Below are positions 10,454 through 21,600 of a DNA stretch of 30,660 nucleotides, one piece after another; position 1 is the stretch's first letter; each line of letters begins with the position of its first letter. This stretch comes from Saccoglossus kowalevskii (lineage: Eukaryota; Hemichordata; Enteropneusta; Harrimaniidae): the NCBI RefSeq assembly GCF_000003605.2, contig NW_003107089.1, positions 672,742 to 703,401 of the forward strand. Reading direction: 5' to 3'. The position numbers were made by a program, and so were the translations under genes. A model generated the notes under the pieces. The model did no database searches. It was not told where the DNA came from and was given only the letters and a program-made list of their open reading frames with translations.

Positions 10454-12521
10454 CAGTGTGAGCGCGTAGGGTGTCAGGGAAGTTTGTGTAAATGATCAGT
10501 TTGTCGATCAAAGCTGTAGCTTTTACAAAAACAGTCTCCGAACGAACAAATCCTTTCGTAGCGGTTAGGAAAGTCGCTAAACCTAACGGTATTTGCCGTT
10601 ATATCGTGTATCCAGCGATGATCACATGCTCGCTGAATTGATCACATGACATTGTCACCTTATCGTTCTCTAATGGAATGAACGCGCTTTAAATTGCCTA
10701 TAAAATTGCTACTGTTATAAGACTTTGAAAGTGTCGCTCAAATCATACAAAATTGCCAAATTACTTCTAAAGAACGGCTTCTCAAACGATAAAATAACAG
10801 AACAACGTATTTACAATATTTTATTCGAAAACAGTGATTGATAAATTTAGAAAGTTCAATCCATTTTGAAAATATAATTATGATAGTAATGATATGCCCC
10901 TACTCAGTAATTATTTATTCCGAACACTTGGTCATTCACTCTAATTTATCATATACTTTCTGTATTTTTGTGACAAGAATCTCGTTTGAGGGGTTAGCCA
11001 GTTAATACATTATTAATATAAAGCCATTATGATTTGAATATTCTCAAGTTATCTCTTTATAACAGTCAGGATAAACGTCTATCAGTGTTCACATATACCT
11101 TGTGAACATTAATTACTATTACAGTAGATTCAGGGTTTGATTTGACGCTTAAAAAAGCGCCCCGCCCCGCCCATGATTGGTTCGTCTAACTTTGAAAATC
11201 TGACGCAGATTTTTGCATAAGAGAAGTCTCTTATGGAGTCTCGTTTTGCATTTACACTACATTACATTACATTACATCACATCACGTTGGAAATCGCACC
11301 AATTTATTTATCTCATAGACGGTTTTATGACGTCTAGGAAATTTGACAGACCACATAGTTTTAAAAACCACCGAAAGCCACTTAACCATCGTGACAATGT
11401 TCCCTTGTCGGATTTTATTTATATTAAATCTCATGTTTCAAGTCAAATCTCTTTGTTGTCATGAAGTATTCGATTTTCTGGGACTTGTATATAAACGTTG
11501 TATACGCCTTTGTTCTCATCAAATGTTCCTCCTAGTTCTGTAACGGAGAACCCACGACTCCGAAGAGTTTATTGTCAAAAAATTATTGTCATTCATCATA
11601 GGAGATGACAGGTGAATTCCACGAAGAGTTCTAGAAAAAAACTTCATCGTCCAAACCATCTATATATTTGGTGAGCAAAAGTACGTCAGCCTCTGCAGAA
11701 AAGTTGTTTTTTGCATCGCCTTGACACAAACTCTAATAGTGGTGTAAAATCTATATACTGACAAAGACAGTGTTTGTTGAGTATAGAAAAAAATCGAATC
11801 AGTCTCTTTTTTATTTCACTGCAGTGGAAACATACAAGCACAAAGTAGAATTTAATTTAGCCTTGGCTGTAGTGTGTCTCACTATTGGTAACTTATGTGA
11901 AGTCATGTTCGCGTGACATCGTCTTTATAAAGTGACCTTGATATAGTGACATTATTTAAATGAATTGCAGCGGTAGTAGCATAGGTTACATAGCCGGTCT
12001 CAAAATATATTTTTTTTATCCATTAATTATTCTCCATATTCGAATGAAGCATTAATAAACACTGTCTTCATTACGCAAAAAACAAAAATTATAATCGCTA
12101 ATTACGTAGTTTTAAATTGTCAAATATGGCCTGCCTGTCACACAGATAAGTGTCAATATTATAGACTACATGACTTCGGAGGATGCCAATCTCAAAATTT
12201 ACGCCTCCCAATGTTGTCAACTTTGTTAACCACGATTAATATGATATATCAATTATTTCATTTTGGTACAGCGGTTAGGGGTTTACAGTTTCTGTGTAAA
12301 ACACATGCCTGCTATAAACTAGAGATGTTAGGTGGGTATAAATACCAACATCTGTAAAAAGGTGATTTATTATTGCTCTCAATTAAGTACTTTATTTTCG
12401 TGTCTAAAGGGACCAGCAATTGTGTATTACTCTCCTACGACCGGATGAATAAATATTGACTGATATTATTTTTGCATACCGATATACGAGATACTAATAC
12501 CACACACACGGCACCGATGAG
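10454..12521. other. Upstream intergenic region of the arylsulfatase gene
   Basis: About 2 kb with no recognised gene. It includes diverged copies of the local repeat family (about 10697-10800 and 11940-12290), a short ATTAC reiteration (about 11253-11278) and a GC-box/CCAAT cluster at 11157-11180. Frames at 11213-11543 are short and resemble nothing known. Confidence 0.5.
11157..11180. promoter_or_regulatory. GC boxes next to an inverted CCAAT box
   Basis: Two overlapping CCCGCCC-type GC boxes (11157-11173) lie 2-3 bp from ATTGG (11176-11180), the reverse of CCAAT, in otherwise AT-rich DNA. It could be an upstream control site or a promoter of an unseen transcript. It lies 1.4 kb from the arylsulfatase start codon. 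Confidence 0.25.
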
Positions 12522-12534
12522 TATATATATATAT
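12522..12534 (+). promoter_or_regulatory. TATA-like stretch upstream of the arylsulfatase gene
   Basis: A TATATATATATAT run begins 59 bp before the ATG at 12581. A start site 25-30 bp downstream would leave a 5' leader of about 20-30 bases. TA-rich runs are common in this DNA, so this is only a candidate core promoter. Confidence 0.35.
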
Positions 12535-12580
12535 TTAGTACAAATACGATGGGATTGATAAACAGCTTGGAGCAGTCATA

Positions 12581-12634
12581 ATGTATTGTCTTTATTTCGT
12601 ATTTGTTGTTCTGGCACTGCCATACATTAGCAAG
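12581..12634 (+). CDS. Arylsulfatase exon 1: start codon and signal peptide
   Basis: Encodes residues 1-18, beginning [14 protein letters not shown], the hydrophobic core of the signal peptide. The ATG context is ataATG with A at -3. The donor gtaagc is at 12635 and the exon ends in phase 0. Confidence 0.85.
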
Positions 12635-15600
12635 GTAAGCAACAAACGTGAACTTTAAAAACACGACAAATGTCTTGTTTGTTTGTATGTTTACTCTACA
12701 CTAATTAATTGGGACAAATATGTTTTTTTTTCATGTCACGCAGTCAGTTCAACTCAGTGTATGCTTTCTACCTGGCATGCAATTTATGTATTGGGACAAC
12801 AGTATTGTTCAGTTGATTGTATGTGCCCAGTATTATAACAAAATGTATATCTCGTTTGCAAGATCCATTTGTCTGATTATCTAATATAGTGACATTATGT
12901 GAATTAACTTGCGCAATGTCAAAATGTTGTTCAGTCATAGTCAATCACTTGTTGGCAATATTTGAATAAAATATTACAAAACATAATCCTAGTTTTCATC
13001 TCGTTTCAGAAATTTTTAGAAATCGGTGAAAACAAAACTATAACATTGCAAATTACGTTTTCTACAATTGCCAAATATGACTTTCTGTCACGCAAATAGA
13101 AGGATCACATTAGCTGTCGGTATTAACAAATTAACTACAATCATCAGTTTGTGACCGGCGTACCGAAGGCAGGTTATAGGTTGGCCTCCGAACTGTTTCC
13201 CAAGATTGCATTATTCAGACACAAAGGATTTTCTGAAAATACTTACATTGCATAAAAGTGAATAGCAAACCAAACGAAAATACAAAAACATATATTATGA
13301 TTGTGTTTTCCACGATACATTTGAAATTTGACATGTTAAGACTCCTTGAATCGGTGGAGAATATATTACTATAGTTAGCCATGTAATAAAACGATGTTGG
13401 ATTTGTAACTTTTAACATACATTTTGATTTATTTTATATTACAGCCATGTATTGCTAAAGCAGGTAAGCATTTTTTTTTTCAAATTTAAGAAATATTGAT
13501 ATCCTTTGTTATCTGCGCCAGCATGAACAGAGCACGGATAGAAGTTGCATGCAATGCTGTATGTATGTGTTGACTGTTCATCGTGTGTTGTATTTACTTG
13601 GAAAGTGACGTCATTTCATTGAATACAGTCGTACAAGTGAATCCCTACCTCAACAAGTAAAAGGCTAAAGTTTAGCATTATATTTCAATAGGAAGGTAGC
13701 TTTCCAAATTATATATATATATGTTCCCAATGAGATATGATTAGATTTCAAGGTTGATTAAGTTCTGTGTACTTTAATATACTGCTTATTGTTATACAAG
13801 GTCATATGCAAAGTGGGATCACGTGTGACTACATAATGCTGATTACAGTAAACACACAAGAAAAGGGCGGGAACTACATTATTAAGAATAATTAGAGGGC
13901 CATGTACCTGTTTGTGTATGTTCGGAATATACCTGTAATTATATCGGTTACATTCTGGTGTTTATACTCCAGGATCGGATACTGCATTTCTGTAAATGGG
14001 AGAGGGACAGACATTTGAATAATAAAATATTTGTATTGCCCTCTAAAGTGTATGTATGTCTTATTTTGTTTTGTCTATTAAAACTCCTATTTTTATATCA
14101 AGGTTGCCATGAGAAATAGAAACATATTTATAATTAGTGGACGTTTGGACGACACTTATTAGCCATATCACTATAGCAATGTATATATTTTCGGAAATAT
14201 AGGATGGAGCTATGTGTTTCAAGGCATTATTTGAGATTAGGTTATGGAAAATATATGGCAGAAAAAAATTCCACATGTGTGCCGTTTATGGTCGTCCATT
14301 CATACTATATACAAGTTGCTTCTTGTTTTAATGTCACTCCTTTAAATTAAATTCATTTTTTGTTTATCAGAACAACCGCACATTGTTCTAATATTCGTGG
14401 ATGACCTTGGGTGGAATGACGTGGAATGGCACAACCCGGATATCAAGATGCCCGTCTTGAGTAAACTCGCCGCTGATGGCGTCATATTCAACCAATCATA
14501 TACACATCCTACATGTACACCGTAAGTGATAATATCGTTACTGTGAATGGAATGTAGTTAGAATTTATTCAGCTAAGTTCAATACCAAGATGTGTATCTA
14601 TATGATAGCATGTATTCCAGTGCCTTGCTTGAACTGTAAATCCCGTGCAAATAAACTCAAATTTATAATATAATTTATAATAACTCATATTTCTCTGTAT
14701 TTGCAGTATACTATATATATGAATTATTATACTAAATATATTTATATCATATTCTTCAGATCAAGAGCTGCTATGATGACGGGAATGTATCCGTTTAGAA
14801 CAGGAAATCAGGTAAGAACTATTGTTACTATGGGAACTCATCCTGGCACCAGCCTGAGTGATAGCATTGGGTTATTTTTTCTATAAATGGTTTTAAAATT
14901 AATTCTTAAAATTATTTAAAATCAATTACTCAAATTAGTTAAAAAATAAAATCAGAAATGTTTTGTTTATGTTTATTAACAGCATCAAATGATCTTCAAC
15001 CTCCATCCTAGTGGAGTTCCATTGGAATTCAAGCTATTACCAGAAAAACTGAAAGAAGTTGGGTATTTTACTCATATGGTTGGGAAGTAAGTAGACCGGA
15101 AAAAATATTCATTAGGTTGAGTTTATATTTTAGTTTAAAAAACAATTGAATGTTGTACTAGAACATGAATTTACATTCGCCCCAATGAGATTTGTTTAGT
15201 AAACCTCGCGTGAGTAAAAGTCACGTGACCAACAAAGTTTCTTCCATATTAGTGGCTCAATGATACATAACCATTTGTCAGATAACCTAAACTCATATAA
15301 TCAAAAGATACTATGCGAAACAGACATACTTGTTTTTGTTTTTTCAATGAAACATTATGGCCTCAAAACCAAATCCTCAATCGAAATTGCATCAGTTAAC
15401 ATTATAATTTTCGAACATTCCGCCCATCAGTTTTATGAAATGTCGGTCTGGACCACTAAAAAACAATAACATGACTCAAAATACTAAATAGGGCGACCCC
15501 AGAACTTTCGTTGCGTGTTGCTGCTGCTCTAACATGCACTATTGACCACACGCAACGACGGTGTATATCGCCAACATACAACCAATAGTGTTAATAAATA

Positions 15601-18600
15601 ACAAAATTAAACGCTGGTGGTTTTTATTTATAGATGGCACTTAGGGTTCTGTAAGGAAGAGTATCTACCAACCAGTCGTGGCTTTGACTCGCACTATGGT
15701 CTATGGACATTGGGAGTCGGCCACTATGATAAAATGAATGGAGTATTATGTAAGTAGGGAATGTAAATCAACTGATGTAAACTTTACTACCCAAACAGAG
15801 AGAATATAGAGCGTGGCAATGCTTCTCCGTACCACGAATGCTCTTCACATTTGTTAGTGTGTTTCAATAAATTTATGCTGGTGGTCACCCGGCATGAAGC
15901 TTTTAGAATAGGATAAGGCCCTCATAAATCATCCAGACCTCAGGGTATTTTATCAGAAGAATACGTGGGACTTTTCTGACTCAAAACCCGTCCAAACCAT
16001 CCATAAATGTACATTTTGTGTCAATTCGCAAAGTTTTGAAGGCATTTAGTCAAATCAACAACACAGTTACGAAATTCGTAATGAGAAAGGGGATCATGAA
16101 ACTATTTTACAAAAAAAAGAAAAGAAATATACTTAAATAATTCTAGAACGTTGATTACGCAATGCATGAACGCAGTGCAAGTGTGTGCATGAAAGTTGAT
16201 ATTTATCATATTTGTCTGCATAATGATCTAATTGAAAAAAATCATACAGTCCAAAGACTAAGGATCGACGTCATGTTCCAGCCCAATGGGCGGTGTACGT
16301 GTCAGACACATTACCTATAGTGTGAGCTTTTGGTTTTTACCCAGCTTTTGTGGTTTCTCATCAGCACAGTACTAGTGAAACTTGGTTAGTGTTTCATTTT
16401 TGATGTCACGTGATCCGTAAGCATGTCATAGAGCATTCTGATTGGCCGAGAAGCACTAGATGGTTTTTATTCAGAGGTTCAGTTAACCCATCTTTATGTT
16501 TTCTTTTTCTAGCGCCATCAGAAGGGTATGATTTCCGTGACAACATCGGAGTGGTACCAAAAAGTGATGAATATCTGACAGTAAGTACAGTTAATAGTTT
16601 TATAACCATAATTTTCCTTTTCTTTGGTTCTTTGAATATTTGATTCGTAAACGAATCTGGTTAATTTATTTTAACGAGAAGATGAGTAAGAAGATGTCAC
16701 GATAAAATTATGTAAATGTGGTGAAAAGCAATGTATTAATAAATCGTCAAATATTATATATTAATTGTATTTTTTTTTCTTACTAAGTTAATGCTTGCAG
16801 AGAGAGCAGAGCATATAATAAATGGACATTACAATAAACATCCACTATTTCTTCAGTTTACAATGGACATCCCTGCAAAGCATCTAGAGGTAACTAAATT
16901 ATTCAATGGGTTAAACTAGTTCAATGATAAGATATATATAATTCCATCTATTATTATATCAAGTTAAAGACAATTTTCTTAAATAATAACAAGGTGACAA
17001 CTCACAAGTGTAGCTTTTAACAGAAAATAGAAAAATTTACTTATCTTCCCAAATTATTGATTAGTCGGTCACCAAAAACTAATATGAGCAAGAAGCAAGG
17101 ATCAAGTTGTCCCTTAACCACATTTCCCAATCCAATCCAAACGACACTCCAATGCTATCCGCCATAGACCCTGGACCTCTATAACTTCTAAAAGGTTTAG
17201 GCACTGCATTTGTACTATTGTTGATTTTTCCACGCTGATTAGGGATTCTGCTCGTAGTAATAGTTATATGTCTGCATGCTTGAACACCCGATCATCCAGG
17301 CAAGGACTGTTGTGTATCTCTAATTTTTGCAATGCAGGCACCAATATCTGAAATACCTTTGTGAATACTACTGGGGATGAATATCATTCCGAATGTACAT
17401 TTCCTCCTAGACTGCTTATTAGCGTAGGTCACAACTGTTACTGGATGTAATGATGTATGGAATAAATGAATTGCAAATCAAGTTATGGATAATCTGATGC
17501 TTTGACTTCCTATCGAATGTATTGTTGTGTATGGATTCAGATAAAGGCGATCTGAAACAGATAGATAGATGCTCCCCCTCCCCACAAACTTTGACTTATC
17601 ACTATAAACATTGTTAACATATTAAAAGTTAAAGCACTTTTAATTTCCATACACTGTTTTTGAAATGAATGTTAAAATTACGGGTTTTCTACAGAAAAGT
17701 TAGGGTTAAGAAATTGATCCTGAACTACGACATATATTCAAGGTTTTGTGTAACTTCGAGGGCTGGGCTGAACTGACAAAGCCACCCCACCCCACATTTA
17801 CCCCTGTTAGAATCTCCTTACTGCAGATATGTATGAGTATGGGTCCGTCTGTCAATACTGACAGTGTTAAAATCCCGCATTGCTATCTCAGCTCGTGGTG
17901 CGTCAACGGACATTTCTGGCTAACATTTAGTAACGGAATCTAAACAATAGCTCTTCGCCACAAACCAAAACGTCCGGGTCAGAGAAATTAGCTCATCGAA
18001 AGATTTTATGAGAGTGTAATAGTGCTTACAATAGTTTTCAGCCATTTAGCCTCCAGGTGGCGCATAATAATTAGAACCAATTCACTGAATCAAAAAAATA
18101 TCATAGAAAGTAATTTCGCTAACTCTCGCAGTTTCAAACTAAAAAACGACATAATAGGTTGGTTTGAAAAAACACCGAACGAATCAGTTTTGCGATTAAA
18201 TAAAGAGCTATCAATGAGACCCCGATTGGCAATTCTGGTTAAATGAGATTACTTGCGCCTACAACTTTTTTTGTTAATTATAAATGATTAGCTACTCGAT
18301 AATTGATGAAAATAATATCAATGTTAAAAGTCAAGTTCGAAACATTCAGTGTTTTTGGTGTCAGTGCTGTTGTGTTTATTGTCATTTTTACTTCCACCAG
18401 TGACATAATATATGTGCGCACATCTATTGTTATTATTCCGTATGTATATACTCACTTTTCTCTGAATGTTTGGTTTTCCTCAGATCCCAGATACATTTGA
18501 AGCGTTGTATTGCGATATTGAAGATGAACGAACCAGGAAATTTTATGGTATGTAATGCGAGTGGCATATACACTTAGTTGTATCTAGGGGCACTACACTA

Positions 18601-21600
18601 TCAAAACCCCTAAACTTATCAGAACCACCTAGCTGTACCAGTCTGGGTCGTATGCAAGATTTGATGCTAATCCGGCGGTACTCACTGCTGACGTTAAAAT
18701 ATCGTGTGATTAAAGGGTGGTGGTCGTCGTGCCAACACAATTGTTCAATGCTCTCGTCTAATGAAAATCAAGAATATGAGTTTCGATCGTGGCGCGACGT
18801 GCAATAATTACCGTCTGTGACTTTTTCGATACATTAACCAAAGAAATTACCGAGTAGGTAATGTCTCAAGTTGTACTTGTTGGTCTGTGCAACAGTCAAT
18901 ATCGCCATCTTTGTTCATATGAGACCCATATCTCGCGCATGCGTGGCGCGAAGACCACCGCCCTTTAAATATTTTATATCTCAATCTCATGCATATTTCA
19001 CAGTCGAAACAAGCGAATCCTCGGAGTGATAAAAGTCGAATTATTGCGATATCGATCTGTCCTGTATTACGTCACACTGGAGATACTCAGGGTATGCATG
19101 TGTTAAAAATTAAGACAAGTCATATGACCCCCACAATAAACTAAACATCTCTTCTCAATGGCCTACTTACAGGCTTACAATGTCACCATGGACAGTTTCC
19201 TTCCTACTATATTTCATCACTTTTATTGAGTATTGCAGAGATCCATCCACTGACCGATTGTAATAATGATTTCTCGTCTCGTTAAAATGCACAAAACGGC
19301 AAAACATATTATTTTTCTCACTTTTTCAGGAAAGTTATCTTTGATGGACCATGTAATTGGTCGTGTGGTAGATGCGTTGAAGGCACGTGAAATGTGGGAC
19401 GATACGGTATTGATGTTCATTGGTGACGTAAGTGTGTTTCGCAAATTTCTAAATATTCAAATCGGAGAATTTAGATTCATATTGGCCTTGTTTGTAGCTC
19501 ACATGGCCAATTTCCATTCAAACTAATTTTCTATTATTGGTGATTAATTTGAAAATTTAAGACTCAATTTTGATCTATTCTATTCTATTCTATTCTATTC
19601 TATTCTATTCTATTCTATTCTATTCTATTCTATTCTATTCTATTCTATTCTTGTTTGTTTGTGTTTATTTACGCAGAATGGAGCGTTAGCATCTCAAGCC
19701 GGGTCTAACTACCCATTCCGGGGTATTGCTGGTACGCTGTTTGAGGGCGCCACTCGAGTTCCATCACTTATCCATGGGAGTATGTTGCGGGAGACTGGAT
19801 ATGTAAATAATGAGTGAGTTAATGGTGGTGATGAAATTCTTGTATTGTTATTTTGAAATACCTAAAAGTGTTTGGACTTCCCCTGTTAAACTAGATTCAT
19901 TTTACAAGTGTTTCTATTTCAGGTTATGGAACTTGGTTGATTTGCATAGAACGATACTTGCATTGGCAGGCGCTGAATCTGGTTCTAGTACGTTCTTAAT
20001 AGAATATGTTTCGTATTTTTTTAAAGTACGATATTTCGTCGCTTGAATATTCTATAATCTGTTTTGTATTATATTAACAGTGTGTGAACTTGATGGAATG
20101 AATATGTGGGACACATTCTCAAAAGGTAAAAAATCACCAAGGGAAGAACACGTCTATAATATAGATGATGATCCGATATCCCCCGGTGCTGCTATCAGGT
20201 AAGAACTGATATATTTATGAATGTATGTGGCAATTTAACATTTCAAAAATAAAATATTAAATTACTATCTTGGTAAGTACGTGAATGACATTAGATTTAG
20301 GTTGTTAGCAAGTTTACTACCAATTACTTTAACTTTAAATTTCAATTGAATTGAGGTAGCGAGAAGCAGTATTTCCTGCTGAAATTTGCGGAATACACTC
20401 AGTGTTACTAAGTTTATGCAAATGTGTCCCGATTGTTTTAAGAACATGTTTTTTAAAACGTTTACAGAGAAGTGTTTTAATGTGATTTAAATAAGAAAAT
20501 GATGGCTTCACTTGCAGTAACTTGCTGATCTATGCAATGCGCATGAGTTCGAAAAAAACAGTTCGTACTAATATTTAATTACGCATTTGCTTAATTATTT
20601 ATTTTATTTATTCTACAATTGTGTCTATGTCCTGCGACACAATGCTCTATTTTAGTATGTTATCCACGTCCCACGAATGTGTGGTAGAATGCACCACACA
20701 TGTTGAATATAATCTCATCATGAATTATTGTTGGTATGTTTTTAGGATCGGAGACTATAAACTGATTACAGGACATCCGGATTTATTGTATCCATATCGC
20801 GATATCAGTTTAACAGGTAAATATATATTAAATAAACGATTGAAACTTTATCGGATCCAAATTGTAGAAAGATGAGAACCACAGTATCATACGCATACTA
20901 ATGTTCATTTCAGATGGTTGGTACAATTATGGTGACCCCCCAGCAAGCGGGTTGCCAAGTACAGATCAAGAAGCAAACGCACCGCCCCCATTGAACGTGG
21001 AATACTTGTTCAATGTCGTAGGTAAGAATGGTGTAATTTACCTTGTTACGTAGTATTGGCATTCACGACGATTATATCGCACCAACTCGCATTTTAACAC
21101 GTGTAATTTGAGAAATTTATTTTTCTATGGCGAAATATTTCTACGTCTATGTGAAAATTCAGCAAATGTTATTATCACAGGTGACCCGAACGGGTGTGTG
21201 TATTCTAAATCTGCTCATGGTGACACAGAATAGTACCATTTTCGTCATTATTATAAAATGATGTGAAGATTTATTCAACATACTGATATTCTTATGATTG
21301 TAAACAAAATGCCAGTTACATAGATTATACTTCATTTAAACAATGTGAAAAGCTATAACTTCAATTTACGACATGTTTTAACATTCTAGTACCGTCACTT
21401 TAAAGTGCGATTGTTTTCTTTGCAATGTTACACAACACAAATGACAATGACGTTGACCTTTGATAGCCCTTAAGATATTTCCACATGGAAAATAATTTTA
21501 ACCGATTCGGGATTACACCCATCGAAAACCGGAAGTTTGTGTGAAGGGTGAAAATGTTTGAGTACCCAATGAATAACAGTTGAATTATCTAACAATATAC

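Larger units (their letters stand above)
11940..13110. repeat. Diverged duplicate pair flanking exon 1 of the arylsulfatase
   Basis: The sequence from 'atatagtgacattat' at about 11940 to 'gtcaaatatggcctgcctgtc' at about 12140 is matched, with heavy divergence, from about 12882 ('atatagtgacattat') to about 13090 ('gccaaatatgactttctgtc'). In both, 'aattacg' precedes the shared end. Spacing is about 940 bp. One copy is upstream of the gene and the other lies in intron 1. Confidence 0.5.

Noticed and set aside
16801-16889. Exon 8 starting after the AG at 16799-16800
   Set aside because: In the required phase it hits TAA within six codons. The acceptor at 16786-16787 keeps the frame and the family alignment.
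19923-19981. Exon 12 ending at 19981 with donor gttcta
   Set aside because: It keeps the frame, but the donor is poor. gtacgt at 19988 is closer to consensus. Only two residues differ, so it remains a possible alternative.
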